Shown in pieces: positions 36,359-49,339 of a DNA stretch of 64,000 bases. The notes under the pieces are model-generated. The model was not told the DNA's origin, did not search any database, and saw nothing but the letters and a program-made list of their open reading frames with translations. The number at the start of each line of letters is the position of its first letter. Within the stretch, counting starts at the first letter, position 1. The translations under genes were made by a program, and so were the position numbers. Source of the stretch: Narthecium ossifragum (Eukaryota; Streptophyta; Magnoliopsida; Dioscoreales; Nartheciaceae); contig OY986974.1 of the NCBI GenBank assembly GCA_963920575.1, forward strand, positions 2,542,001-2,606,000. The letters run 5' to 3'.

Positions 36359-38543
36359 TCAGGGCTGGATTATCAGTAAGGGCTGCAAATTTTGTCAAAA
36401 TAAGCATTTAGATGGAAAGATGAGGAAGAAAATATCAGCAAATGCACGAGGAAGAGGCAGAAAAATTTCTGCAAAGTGCATGGGAAAGAGATATATACCG
36501 TGTCGACGCTAACTGGTTTTCCATCCTCTGCAATTATCTCAACAACTGTCCCAGACTGATCAGCCTACATACAAAAAGAGGCAATGAAGTCACTCATTGA
36601 TGAAGGGTGGCAAGCTACTTGAGGATATCTTATAGGTGTTCTGTTAACGTATGAGAACTAAGTGAATAAAAACTTGAACAAATGTTTACAAACCTCAATT
36701 GCATTCATCAATTTCATTGCCTCGATGATGCAAACCACCTGGCCCTTTTGCACTTTATCTCCAACCTAGATAGCAAGAACAAGTTAATCCCATACATATT
36801 CTGAGTACATTCTTGAGAATTGCAGACGCAACATGGAGTTTGTTTCTACATATAAATTAGACTTAGCATATTCACATACACCACAGAAAAGTCTGTGAAA
36901 GCTTCTGAGAAAGAAAAGAAGCTCACCTTCACAAATGCTGGTTCCCCAGGTGCCGGTGAACGATAAAATGTTCCAGCCATTGGGCATTTGAAAGGAGGAA
37001 GAGATGATTTGCTCGCAGGGGGAGGAAGTGCTGGTGCTGGAGTTGATGGAGGAAGACTGGCAGGCATGGGAGGGGGGACAGCTTGTGAATACTGAGGTGG
37101 AAAAGCAGTCTGTGGAGGATGCTGCATCATTACATGAGGTGCACTAGGGGGTGGCTGTTGCAGGGCCTCTTTCTTCCTAATTATAAGCTCACAATCCTTC
37201 TGCTTAAGTTGCAGTTCTGTTATATCTCTTGAATCCACAAGCCTACTCGTAGGAAAAAAAGGAAAAAGAAAACAAAACCACTTAACCAACTTCCATGGTT
37301 GAAATTTGATATCAACGAAATTTAAAACATTGAAACCGACAGAAGTCTCGCATGAAACTGATGCCTCATGCTCAGAGGTCACCCTTCCTTGGTAACCTCT
37401 TCAAAGCCCGAGTATATTTCAGGTTTTCATCCTCTAGACTTCTACAAGAAAAAAATCCTACCCAGGATATGTCAAGAACACGCTAGTCATAATTACATAG
37501 CACCAAGTGTGCAAGATCAATAAACTGTTTAATTTAACTACCCATTAACAACCACATGCCATTTAACTACCACTGTCCACTTCATATGTGTCCAAGCTTC
37601 ATGACTGTAAACATTGCAATTCTACAGAAAAGCATAAATTCATGAATATCCTCTAATGAGATTCTAAAGAACAAGGAAATAATTTCAACATGAAAATGGA
37701 AAAAGGGAAGGGAAGGGGCTCTTACTTAACAATATCAGAAACCTCAGCCATAAATGCTGATATTGCAGAATCTGAAACAGGATTTTCACAAGCAGCTATC
37801 TCCACTTGACCAGCATCTTTATCGCTTGATGACAGGGAAGCTGAGTTCGTTGATGAAACTGGGGCTGAATTTGATTCAACCTGGAAAGCTTATCATGTGA
37901 AAATATAAGCAAAGACAATTTTTTCGCTCGAGTAAACAAATTTGCTCTCGTGCATACCTTCGGAGCCTGTGCCTTTAAAACAAGGGATTGATTCCGATTA
38001 GTCCCCTACACAATGTAGAAATTCTAGTTAGAACTTGATAACGGGAAGAAATTCATAGTCAAACGCCTACTTTATTAGTTAAACACGAAGGGGTGACCAC
38101 CGTTGCAAGCATTTGAAGGAAACACAAATCCTTCTATATTTATATAAAAGAATATAGATATACCACTGTTCTTGAGTGCTTTATTGTCATGCGTTGATTT
38201 CGATAGCTACAATACACCTCTTCCACTTAGTTCAAGTTTTCAGGACGATCCATGATTTTTCATGATATTTGGATTAAGTTTTGTTCAATATACATAGACA
38301 AAAAGCTACAATTGGGGAATAAACAGAATAAAAATCCAAACTTTCTCCGCCAAATAATGTCCAGAGGTATAGCTCTCAAAATATCGAATACTTGCAACTA
38401 AAAAGGCTTGGAAATAAACCCTGAAACTTACGTACCTTGGGGATCGGAACCGACACCATAGGCCTCCGGGGATTCAAATGCTGCCAGCCATGGCGAGGGG
38501 GAGCGGAGCACTTGGGGCACGGGACGGAGATCGAAGACGCCAT
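36359..38543 (-). CDS. Biotin carboxyl carrier protein of plastid acetyl-CoA carboxylase (BCCP)
   Basis: This subunit carries biotin between the carboxylase and carboxyltransferase parts of heteromeric acetyl-CoA carboxylase, the first step of plastid fatty-acid synthesis. Seven exons: 38543-38436, 38005-37958, 37880-37726, 37242-36927, 36765-36694, 36564-36499 and 36382-36359, giving 262 residues. The N-terminus (MASSISVPCPKCSAPPRHGW) is Ser/Arg-rich like a transit peptide. Next come a helix region with DSRDITELQLKQKDCELIIR, a Pro-rich linker (about 125-185), and the biotinyl domain with CPMAGTFYRSPAPGEP and IIEAMKLMNAIE, biotin Lys at residue 227. The last exon is only 24 nt (PLLIIQP then stop), easily missed by gene finders. 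All phases agree. Confidence 0.93.
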
Positions 38544-39778
38544 GGCCGAACTCGTCCAACCCGAGATCAAGGAGAGCGAGATCGAGCTGGAGATCGGAGC
38601 GAGATAACACAAGTGTCCATTATAAACGGGGGAGGACCCGGCGGAGGTATCGAAGCTTTGGATGGTTGAGAGATTAGATCTCGGCCGTCGGATTGATGGA
38701 TCTTCGAGATCACCAGAGTGTGGGATTTTTTTTAATTTTCGTATCCCCTCGCGGTTTCCGCCGTTGTAGTTTAAAGAGCTCAACGGCCGCACGTACATCG
38801 CCGGTGGTATGAAAGCGGAAGACGGGCCCACCACCGTTGATTGGGCGATCTAGGCCGTCCGATGGAGGGATTTGTCGTGCCAACTCCTTCGGTGTGGATC
38901 GAGTCGTTGGGCTCCCATGATTACGTGGAATAGGGGATTTTTAGGGACTAGAAAAGGTGACACTGAAAAGAAACCAAATGAACTTTTTAGGTGCGTGTTA
39001 GTTCAATTTGCCGAGCTTTTGAATCACATTCAAAGACTTTAGATTATTATTGTGCTGAAGAGATCTAAGCGGATTCAAAACGATAAAGACCGCTGATGTG
39101 ATGGTACAAGAGAAGCCCTTGTATGAGGCAAATTGAACTCGCTGGAAGGGCGCTCTCAGTTTTGATTTCATCAATGTTTGAGGATTGAAGGGTTATTGCA
39201 GATGTTTCTGTAACTTTAGTAGTGTCTGTTGTTCAGGATATACGATTCAAATAAGATGCAAGTGAAGGGGAATCCTAAATACAACACTCTTCGCTAAGTA
39301 GTAAAATATTAGATAACAGTTCAGCTTTTGTCCACCGAACTCGGTTGTCACCGATTCGAGGGGGAAAACAAAAACAAGCGGGTTATACACTCAGCAAAAT
39401 ATGGTATATTTAGAATCGCCAACGAGAGAATGGTGCAAAATAGACAAACTTCCAAGCCTGCCCACAATGCAACTATTAAGCAAGGGATTCCTTTCAGCAT
39501 GATTGTTGACAAAAAGGGTATAACTATAGACATTTGAAGTACATAAAACTGGATCCTGAAAATCCAATGTGGTCCCACTGAAATAAAAGTTGCAAGGTTA
39601 TACGATGTTTATTAATTATTATTGACACAACTGCGATTCCACAGTATGAATGGACTATGGAAACAAAAATTCCAGGCAGTACAAGCCTCAATAACAAGCC
39701 TGAGCAGGAGCAAAATAAACGGCAGTTAAAGCTTTCGATTATGAACTTTCTGGACATATCAAAACAAAACAGTGCCAC
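38544..39778. other. Intergenic between BCCP and MPP-beta
   Basis: BCCP promoter side and MPP-beta 3' flank. No coding or repeat feature could be supported. Confidence 0.45.
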
Positions 39779-42700
39779 CTAGTAGCGAAGCAGGTAGGTC
39801 CGGCGCCTGAACCAGTTGTAGTCTGGTAGGCCCTGAATTGGTCCCAACGCAGCAATAGCAATATCCTGCAATTCAGGGGAAAATACATCACAAAATTATA
39901 TTTAAGAGGAAGATTTGTAGAAAAATAGCAATGCTGATAAGAAACAACCCAAATTTCATCTAATGTCACGATATCTTTTTAATCATGAAACCTAAAGCCG
40001 ACATCTCTACGTAATTGCTCCTGACAGTTCAACCATTTCATACCATATCAACTATCAATATTTAATTTCATCTAATGTCACGATATCCTTTTAATCATGA
40101 GACCTAAAGCTGACATCTCTACGTACTTGCTCCTAACAGTTCAACCATTTCATACCATATCAACTATCAATATTTACCACAAAAGCTCTATACCTGATCA
40201 AATATGAAGCGGTTAGCAACACGCTTAATGGTGCTTGCATTAACAGCATCAATCCTTGCAAAGAGCTCAGCAGCAGGGATTCTGCGACCATAAGTAAGTA
40301 GCTGCACGCAAGACAGTTGATGATGAGTGTACTAAATTAAGCCCAGAGTAGCACACTTTTCCAAGTACAGGAGGTTTACCTGACGGCCAATGTCTTCAGC
40401 AACAGGAGTTGTACCATCCATATTCAGTACGATAGAGGATTTCAGCTGTGAAAAAGCCATCATTTAGCAGAATATAGTGAAATATTCATGTTGGATGAAG
40501 CAAGGCCCAGAAAAAATGAGTATGCAGTTTCTTTTTTAAGTTCTTCGCCCTGGACAAGTGCTTTTACAGTGAGAATTCAACATCTTGTTGCGTGTCTGCT
40601 AACTTATTTATAGGCACCTACATCCTATGACCAAAAGTTCAAAGTCCTCGACTAAGAAAAAATCTCATACAAGTTGTCCACAATCTCAGAATGTCATACG
40701 TCAAAACATGAAGCTTCCTCCAATAGATAGCATACTTTAGATGGCCCATGGTTGCAAATACAGCTATATCTATTCTGGTAAGGTTGGTGCTTTTCACACC
40801 CCAAAACAAATATCAGTATTCCTCAACTTTTGCATGGATGATAAGGAGTGTAGCGTGTTTGTTTTGATTCTAGGCTTTATTCAATTGCCTATTGGCTTGG
40901 GCATCTTCCTAGGGATCATCGTAGGATACATATGTTTTCTTTATGTTGCAATTGTTAGCAAGAGTAAAGTTTAAGTCTCAAAAAGGGATGTTACAAACGC
41001 ATTCGATTCAAGCATCAATCTCGATAAGTCATTACGAAAACAAAAAGTATGAGTTTCAGGGCCTCACTCTAAAAGTAACAGATTTGTAATTTTAGAACAA
41101 ACTTCAAGTTGGTGCTAAAATAGCTTAGTCATCCTTAAAATTTTGCACTTCAGGAGAAACATATCAAGGAAAAATGATCATCTACAAGTTGAAGGAAAGA
41201 AGTTGATTCCAATTTAAAGTGATTACTGCAATTCAAAATGCTGATTCCAAATTTTCAAGTAACAAAACTATCTAATCTTGCTCACTGTACATTTATGACA
41301 ATTAAGGTACCTAAAAATTAAGAACATAATAGATTTCCTAGGATACTATATCTGTATAATCAAATCTCTAAATTCATTCAGTTATCCGTGTTTAGCATAC
41401 ATTGGTATGTAAATGAAAGAAAGAGAAATGTTTGTGCTACCTGATTACAAGCACGGGTGACATCATCTTCTGAAACTCTGTAGGATAGCTTGCTCATCTC
41501 GTACATAATAGCAAAGGCTAAATCATCCAAGCAGTCCGGCTAAATAGAGAGAATACCATAACAATTAGAACATCCAAAGGTACAACGATAATAGAGAAAA
41601 TTATAAAAAGTGCAGATTCAGCTTCAGTTAGAAGCATCTACTTAAAAACTACCACTTTTCTATGTCAGATGCATCAACATCAATATGTACCAACAATTGC
41701 ACAAACCGATTAAAAATGTGGCATGCTTATTATTCCATGTGCAACTAGCTTCTTTAGCAAAGCAATAGATACATAATGATCTAAGATAGCATCCGGTCTA
41801 CAATCTAGACCTTCATCTTGAGCAAACGAGATCTTGGAAAAGAAAATGACTACAATAATAAGAATACTCAAGCGTTGACCCTGAAATACTATGCTCGCTA
41901 CCAGAGTTCAAGAAGATTCACAAGCAACAGTATTGAGAAAAAGTTCACAGCCTTCCACTCAGATGACGTCAAGACTCCCACACATCCCAACCTTTCTAGA
42001 AAAAAATAGATAGATGAAGCTGCGTGTGTCTCTGTGTGTTACATGTATTCAAGCAATACTCTTACACAAAAATGATGATCGGAATGTAAACATCAATGAA
42101 GTTTCCAAAAACAAACTCTGAAGTGAAGATATATGAAGCTTCTGCCCTTTCAACTGAAGTCCAATTCACGCTTAAGTTGCATTCAAAATATGTTCCAAAA
42201 CAGAAAGTTTCAAAATTATAAAGAAAGATACTTCATATGCTTTTCCCATCAACAAACACAAAAAGCTTTGTATGCTAACTCTTCAACATATAAATCGAAT
42301 AAAACCATACCCCCTTGACAAAGTTTTTGTATTCTTTCCAAAGTGTCCCTCTATGCAATATAGCATTTCCCAAGATTTCCTGAAGATACTTCTGGATAAA
42401 TAACAGTCACTAACCTTGGCAATGGCATAAACACCAAATAGGCCAGTGTCTTTATAGTTGGTATTAAAAGCCATAAAGCTCTCAGCTATTTCGTTTATAG
42501 CAGCCCTCTGTACAAGCTCCGAACTGTTGGAAATTTAGTGCAGCAACACATTTAACATAGCTTTTAAAAAAATGCCCAGACAAAGGCCAAAGGTTAAAAG
42601 AACAAGAGTAAAAACCCACCCGGCATGCTTGCCTCCACCACAACTCTTATTCCAAGAACCTAGCATGGACTGCATAACCATCAAAGCAATCGAATCCGGA

Positions 42701-44878
42701 TCCGTCCAGGATGCTCCGTTGAAAGCAACAGCAAATTGTGCAAGGGGAATGTCATCATCTATCATCCGAACCTAAAAGTGATCCAATGCAAAGTGACAAA
42801 AAAAGCATGCAAGTAATGCTCGTTTGACATACAAAACTAAGTAAAATAAAAAAGAGAGGGTGAGATTACGCACCTCGGAACCGGTAAAAGAGGCAGGTTC
42901 TTTGGCGACCAATTGTGCTGCGGTGATTGGATTAGCCGATAGTTTTGTAAAAAGTTTCTTCACCAGCTCAACAATATCCTCATGCTTAACAGCACCAGAA
43001 GCAGAAATGACCTAAAAACGACATGTCAAGACACATACGGAACATTCGTTATATTGACAGGAAAAGAAGAAATCAGATGCTCAATGATCGCTGAATTCAT
43101 AATCAATCCTTGCTAATGGGACCACTGAGCACATATATTACATTTAATCAAGTGTTTACAATAACATACCATTCTCGGGGCAGTGTAGTGAGTCGAGATG
43201 TAGTTCTCAAGGTCCGCTTTCTTTATATTCTTGACATTTTCAGAAGATCCAAGAATAGTTCTTCCCAACGGAGTATACTGGAAAGCAGTTGCATGCAAAT
43301 GGTCAAAAATAACTTCTTCCGTCTGCCCCTCCACCTGCAATAGACAAGAAGAAACATGAGCCTTCATACGAATGCATTGCAAATAACCATTGTTGTATCA
43401 ATGATGTTCTTCAAAAGCAATGAGGTGCTGATAAGTTGTTGAGTCATATATACATTTTCCCCTGCAGAGCACTCAGGGAGCATTACCACGAGAAATAACA
43501 TGCCAAATGGCAGCAATAAATGTTATCAACTATTTTAATCGTAATGTTTCCAGGTTCCTTTGAATTGAACTATCTAGTGTGTCTTAGTAAGTTAGCGGAT
43601 GTCATCAACTATTTAGATTTCTAGAAGCACTCATTGACTGAAAGTAATCCTAACATTTGTGAGCTAGACCGAGGCAAGAAAAACCAAAAGAGGTAGTGAA
43701 ATTAACACCGTGTGAGTCAGTTGCAGACGTAAATGTCATGTTTTGCCCTCCCTTCCACATTGTCCCTACATTACATGTTTTGCCTATACCGCCAAGCCCC
43801 ACACACTTGACCTTGTTCTACTTGCAAAATAAGTTGCCTCTTTATTTTTCATTTAAGCCAATAATTCTCAAACATCCATTTCATGCTTCCACTTATTCTC
43901 CTCTGCTAAAAAAATCACTGCCAAGTGTCCCTAACTTCATATCTGTTAGGCCTACTTGGAATTCTCCTCTGTGTTCCAATGGTGTAAACCTTCGACTTAA
44001 GTAGAAAACTTACTCACAAAAGTGTTTTCTTGACTCTAAAACCACTAAATCAAAAGACTCTCCCCTCAGAATCTCACATAGAAGGAGACGACCATGCGAT
44101 AGAATACTACTTTCGGACAGGAAACCGATCGCATATATTGAAGTTCAAATGTAAACAACGTACTCTATGGTTAAAATTGAAAGAAAAAAATCCATTCAAA
44201 GGTAGTAATATAGACCTCTTGCATCTCACGGAGGATAACATCGCGCTCCCGTTCGATCCTGTTCTCCTCGAAGCACGAGTTCTGGAGTATATCGGCCAAG
44301 ATCTCGAGTGCCTTGCCGACATCTGCATTCATCACTTTAGCATAGTAAGTCGTCTGTTCCCTAGACGTATAAGCATTTAGATGGCCCCCCATGTTCTCGA
44401 TCTCCTCTTCGAGCTGCTTCACGGTGCGGTCCTTGGTGCCCTTAAAAATCATATGTTCTAAGAAGTGCGCGGTGCCGTTGGTCTTATCTGTCTCGTACCG
44501 GCTCCCAGCGTCGATCCAGACGCCGACAGTGGCTGTGCTGGCGGAGAGCTGGGACTCGGTGGCGACGCGGAGGCCATTGGGAAGGGTGGTGACGCGGGTG
44601 GCGGGGGCGGAGAGGATTGGGGTGTGATCGATGTGGCGGGGGTAGGGGGAGGCGTAGCGGAGAAAGCGGGGGTCCTGGTCATTCAGGCGACGGATCTTGG
44701 CGCTCGCTGCCTGCCCGAGGCGGTCGTAGGCCAATACCGGAGGGGTTGAGCTCTTAGAGGTGGCCGGTGTGGTTGGGGAGGAGGGGGAGAGCGCATCCGC
44801 GGCGGACGAGTATGAGACAGAGCGGTAGAGAAGGAAGGGTCGGCGGCGGGAGAGGGTGAGCAGCTTGCGGATCGCCAT
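39779..44878 (-). CDS. Mitochondrial processing peptidase beta subunit
   Basis: An M16 zinc metalloprotease that removes mitochondrial presequences; in plants it is also a core subunit of respiratory complex III. Nine exons: 44878-44216, 43334-43170, 43011-42874, 42771-42620, 42523-42415, 41539-41441, 40445-40380, 40301-40194 and 39865-39779, giving 528 residues, the normal plant length. The inverted zinc motif HFLEH is at 138-142 and the distal Glu at 218 (LREMQE), so it should be catalytically active. A Gly-rich loop is present (SCGGGKHAG). The N-terminus ([20 protein letters not shown]) is a clear mitochondrial targeting peptide. The C-terminus ends [11 protein letters not shown]. All junctions are GT-AG and in phase. 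Confidence 0.95.
39952..40175. repeat. 112-bp tandem duplication in the last MPP-beta intron
   Basis: 39952-40063 and 40064-40175 are near-identical, differing at a handful of positions; both start AATTTCATCTAATGTCACG. It looks recent and intron-confined. Confidence 0.9.
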
Positions 44879-45355
44879 GGATGGCTGGCGATGGAGCTTG
44901 GAGGGACGAATTCTAGGGTTAGGGTTCGGTGTGTGGGGAGGAGAGAAGAGAGATGATAGGGGGGGGAGAGAGGAGTGAAGCCGATCGCTGGAGCGGTCTT
45001 TGGTGTGGAATGGAAGGGATCTGCTGTCCGTCTCCGAACACCAGACATGGTGTCGGGTGGTTTCGAGTCGCCACGTGGCCTTTCTTTTTTCCCGGCCTCT
45101 AACAGGGCCCAAAGTTTTAGCCCAGCCAGTGGAATCACAAACTGAGCTTTGGCATTAGGCCCATTAGCTATAGGTTTTAATTAAAATTATGAGGGCATTG
45201 TCGTAAAATGTTCAGTAAACTCAGAGTATAAATCGACGCCATCGCCTCCACAGGGAAACCCTAGGACTAAACCTCCGCGCTGGGATCTCTGCGATCAAAC
45301 CCTAGGCGACGGCGGCGGTGCTGCTTCGAGCTCGAAGCTTAGTCTGGTGGCAGCC
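44879..45355. promoter_or_regulatory. Bidirectional promoter of MPP-beta and RPS19
   Basis: The two start codons are 477 bp apart and divergent. Site II-type elements (GGGCCCA at 45105-45111, AGCCCAG at 45119-45125, AGGCCCA at 45157-45163) lie centrally. A palindromic CCACGTGG is at 45071-45078. A TATAAA (45227-45232) and two telo-boxes AAACCCTAG (45256-45264 and 45297-45305) sit on the RPS19 side. Site II plus telo-box is the known plant signature for ribosomal-protein and mitochondrial genes active in dividing cells. Confidence 0.65.
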
Positions 45356-47118
45356 ATGGCGACGGCGAAGACCGTGAAGGATGTATCGCCGCACGACTTT
45401 GTGAAGGCTTACGCCTCCCATCTCAAGCGGTCGGGCAAGGTCCGATCCATCCCCTCTCCCTTTTGGATCTCTTATTTAGTAGTGATACTATTCGATTTGA
45501 AAGATTTGTTCACCGGTTTTAACTTTTTTCTAGTGGATTCTCACTAGATTTTTGTATAAAAGCGCCAGGAAAGGTCTGATTTTTATCTTAAATAGTTTTG
45601 GTTTTGGTATGTTCCTTTCTTTAATTGCGTCTTTTAGCATCCGGTTTGGTTTCCACGAATGTGTTTGTCGTTGTCCAAAAACATGAATTTTTCTTGACAT
45701 CTTATACACATCACTTTATTGCTTGTTTATTCTATAGTCATCACCCATTTGTTTCAGATCTATCCTTGTCTTCAACGTTTCTGCGTTATGGGGTGGTATT
45801 TTAGGCTGTAATCTGTGTCCTCTTGACTGCGTTTAGTTGTTCCGTGGAGAACGCATGTTATACTCATACCATCTTCTAGTATGTGTGCGTACGTTCAGAT
45901 GATACAATCTAGTATTATGGAGGGAGCAACTATTGCTGTTTAGAGAGTCCCGAATTACTGGTAACAAAGGCATAAGTAAGATATTGCGAGTTGATATATA
46001 GAGCTTTGCAGAATAGACATGGGTGCTATGAATTGAACAGTGGTGCCAGGTATTATATTTCTTAACTGGAAGTGAGGTGTAGTATTAAACTGTTAGCGGA
46101 AAGACAAGATGCAGTCCCATTAGAGGCAATCGAGCTGCAAACGCAAACTTTGCAAGCTTTTGGTTTTTTGATGCTATATATTTGGAGCCCTTATATGAGG
46201 CCTTCTTTATGAAACCTTTGATTAGTTGCAGTTTGAAAATAGCATCGTGTGACTCTTTGTATGCAGGTTGTTTGTTTATCTCACGTTCACACTTTGATGT
46301 TTTCTTTTTGTATACTTGTGTGAGTAGATGGAGCTTCCTCACTGGACAGACATTGTGAAAACCGCAAAATTCAAGGAACTTGCTCCATATGAGCCTGATT
46401 GGTACTACATCAGAGCTGGTAATGGTTCATGGCTTTGATTCTTCGTCCTATGCTGTGGATTTTTTCACTTGTTTGTCCTTGTGATATGGCATCCACTTAC
46501 CTTCATGGAGTCTAAACTTATCTGTCTGCGGACTTCCATTTTACAGCATCTATGGCCAGAAAGATCTATCTCAGGCAAGGCATTGGAGTAGGTGGTTTTC
46601 GGAAAATTTATGGAGGACGCCAGAGGAACGGAAGCCGACCACCACATTTCTGCAAGAGTAGTGGTGCCATAGCTCGCAACATTCTGCTACAGCTTCAGGA
46701 GATGGATATCATTGAACTTGATCCAAAAGGGTACGTCATTGCGCAGTTACTGCCTTCTCATTTATCTAGTATGTAAACAATTGAAATGTTTATGATCTGT
46801 GTTATTCTTCTCTAACTATCTTGTCTCCATCTATTATACCGCTGAAGTTACCTTGTTTATTTTGTACTGTTTCAATTGATGTTTTCTCTGCCTATATTTC
46901 AATTATTTTGATTCATAGCATTTTACTTTTAAATATGTTGCCTTTTAATTTTCTCTTTAATCAGATGATGTAGGTGCAATAGACTTTGTCCTTTCTACTT
47001 ATGGGTATTTACTGATGCATAAACCGTTCATTTCAGTGGAAGGAAGATTACTTCCAATGGACAGCGTGATCTTGATCAAATTGCTGGGCGGATTGCAGTT
47101 GCACATTTGGTTGCCTAA
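45356..47118 (+). CDS. 40S ribosomal protein S19 (eS19)
   Basis: A small-subunit protein needed for 18S rRNA maturation and 40S assembly. Four exons: 45356-45439, 46328-46418, 46547-46730 and 47037-47118, giving 146 residues, normal for plants. Visible blocks are [97 protein letters not shown] and [17 protein letters not shown] took the ATG at 45356 rather than an in-frame GTG at 45347. Phases agree at all three introns. The telo-box leader supports its identity as a translation gene. Confidence 0.95.
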
Positions 47119-47865
47119 TGTGGCTGATTCCTGTTTTCCAACGAGAAACTATGTCAGTTATTGGACTTCAGCCAGTTTTGGTGTTTTGAGTTGTCCCTAC
47201 TGTTCTTTCTATTTTGTAGTCTCCACCTTAATGGGTAGGACTTTGGCTTGGCCTTAAAAATTGATGAATTTGATTATCACTACTTTATTGAGCTTATTGT
47301 TTATCTATGCCTATGGCAATGTGCTTTCTCAAATTCATTAGGTGACCATGTACTGTGTTGCCGAGGATTTGTTGAATAGGGTTATTTGGCATTGTTATGA
47401 TACACAGATCGAAATCCTATCCTGGAAGAAATGAAAGGAAAATCCCAAGGGATTTTATTCATGTGTTTATCACTGCCAAACTCTCACTGCGTAGGCAGAT
47501 TTAGATTGTCCACCTTTCACTCTTTGCTACAGGATTAAGTTTCAGCACAATTCAAGCTGGTGGTCTAATGGTTTTGATAGGATACACTTTAGTTAATTCA
47601 TCAGATCACTGTCGCAAATTACCTGCTTTATGTACCACTGGATCTGAATCACTGGCCTAGTTTCTCTTTTGTAAATTCTGAGTTCATGCTTCACTCAAGC
47701 TTCACCTTTTTCTTGGTGCGTTGGTTTCTTGAATCACTTATGCACCTGATCGTGGGATTCATGCTTCGGCCACCCAATGTTGTTGTTTGGTTGCTGAATT
47801 ATTTGAAGCATGGGTCATGTGATGCACCCCGATCTCTTGTTTGGTTTGCTTTTGGGATTAGACTT
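47119..47865. other. RPS19 3' flank
   Basis: No gene or clear repeat; AT-rich downstream sequence. Confidence 0.4.
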
Positions 47866-48430
47866 GACGAGCTGCTCCTCCATGGGGTGACGAGTTGGCG
47901 AGATCAGACCTAGCAACGGAGACGGTCCACGGGGTGACGAGCTGCTCCTCTGTGGTGTGATCCTTGCCGTGGACGTCCTCCACCCCGCCTCCAACGGCGA
48001 GAGAGAGAACGAAGAGATGGGTGACGGAGAGCCATGAGATTAGACCATGGAGATGGTCCACGGGGTGACGAGCTGCTCCTCCGTGGCGCGATCCTCGCTG
48101 TAAACATCCTCCACCCCGCCTCCAACTGCGAGATAGAGAACGAGGATGCTTAGCAAGAGAGAGAATGAAGAGATGAGTGACGGAGAGCCACGATATCGAA
48201 CCTGGCGATGGAGACGGTGTACGAGGTGACGAGCTGCTCTTCCGTGGCGCGATCCTCGCTGTAGACATCCTCCACCCCGCCCTCCAACGACGAGAAAGAG
48301 AGAGAACGAAGAGATGGGTGACGGAGAGCCACGAGATCGGACCTGGCGACGGAGCAGGTCCATGGGGTGACGAGTTGCTCCTCCGTGGCACGATCCTCGT
48401 GGTAGACATCCTCCACCCCGCCTCCAACGA
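47866..48430. repeat. Minisatellite-like tandem array, units of about 130-160 bp
   Basis: GACGAGCTGCTCCTC-type anchors recur at about 47866, 47937, 48067, 48228 and 48369. They are followed by GCGATCCTCGCTGTAGAC, ATCCTCCACCCCGCCTCC and GAGAGAGAACGAAGAGATGG words. The minus strand stays open across several units and yields repeating TRIVPRRSNSSPHGP-like peptides in shifting frames, which I read as a by-product of the repeat. Confidence 0.85.
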
Positions 48431-48453
48431 TGAGAGAGAGAAGGATGCTAGGC

Positions 48454-48539
48454 TATAACTTGGCTTTTACCCACCGGAGAAGATATGGGGTTCCATTATA
48501 ACTTGGCTTTTACCCACCGGAGAAGATATGGGGTTCCAT
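48454..48539. repeat. 43-bp perfect tandem duplication
   Basis: The two copies 48454-48496 and 48497-48539, each starting TATAACTTGGCTTTTACCC, are identical. Confidence 0.95.
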
Positions 48540-49339
48540 CGCCCGGAGTGGATTGACGATGAGAGAGAGATCCATGATGCTCAGGGGTGTGGTGAGGGTA
48601 ATGGTGAAGGGATGGAACGTAAGGAGGCGTTGGGGAGCGTGCAGGTATCACGAGTGCTCTCGCGGATGCACAAGGCGGTGCACCACGAGAGTGCATCATA
48701 TGAAACGGCCATTCATATAAGCATCGTTGAGTGTATGCATCATATCATGCGGCCACAAACCAAACAGGAGATCGGTGCATCGCACGATGCACCCGAACCA
48801 ATCCGGTCTGCCCGGATGGACACCCCTCCTTGATGTAGTTTAATGGGATCCCTTTTCTTTGATTATCTCGGCCAACTGGCTTTTCTGGCTATTAGCAATT
48901 AGCCAATTACCAACAGTAGAACTTCCAACATCAAATAACATCAAAAGACCCATGGAACATGTATTGGTCGGTTCTCAGGTGATCTGGCCTGTTTAGCTTT
49001 TTTAGTGAAGCAGATATTGCTTGCAAACCACCAGTTTCACCTGAAAATGCACTCGAGTCTGATAAAAGAATAGCCATTCATTGTTGAATTGAATCAAAAT
49101 CTGCACAAAAGAATTTCTTGATGTTCCAAGGAAAAACAAAGAAAAGAACGAAAAAGCCCACCCCCATCTTCGGATGGGTTTCAACTCAAAATGTTACATG
49201 CTCAAAGAGAGAGAAACCAATACTGACAGAAAAATTGCATGCATGTTGTGTTGCTGAGCGTCCTGATTCTTGAGATTGGACTTCAGGCAGTCCTTCAATA
49301 TCCAGTGGTGTTTTTGTAGCTGGCGACATATCGTCTGAC
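48540..49339. other. Intergenic with GATGCATC-rich transposon-like sequence
   Basis: 48650-48800 shares GCATCGCACGATGCA-like palindromic words with the MITE at 32723. The rest is the 3' flank of the TPX2-family gene. Confidence 0.4.

Noticed and set aside
44391..44749. Plus-strand ORFs of 78 and 94 residues
   Set aside because: Antisense shadows of MPP-beta exon 1.
47858..48427. 189-residue minus-strand ORF with internal repeats
   Set aside because: Follows the minisatellite; equivalent peptides appear in other frames, no start context or known family.
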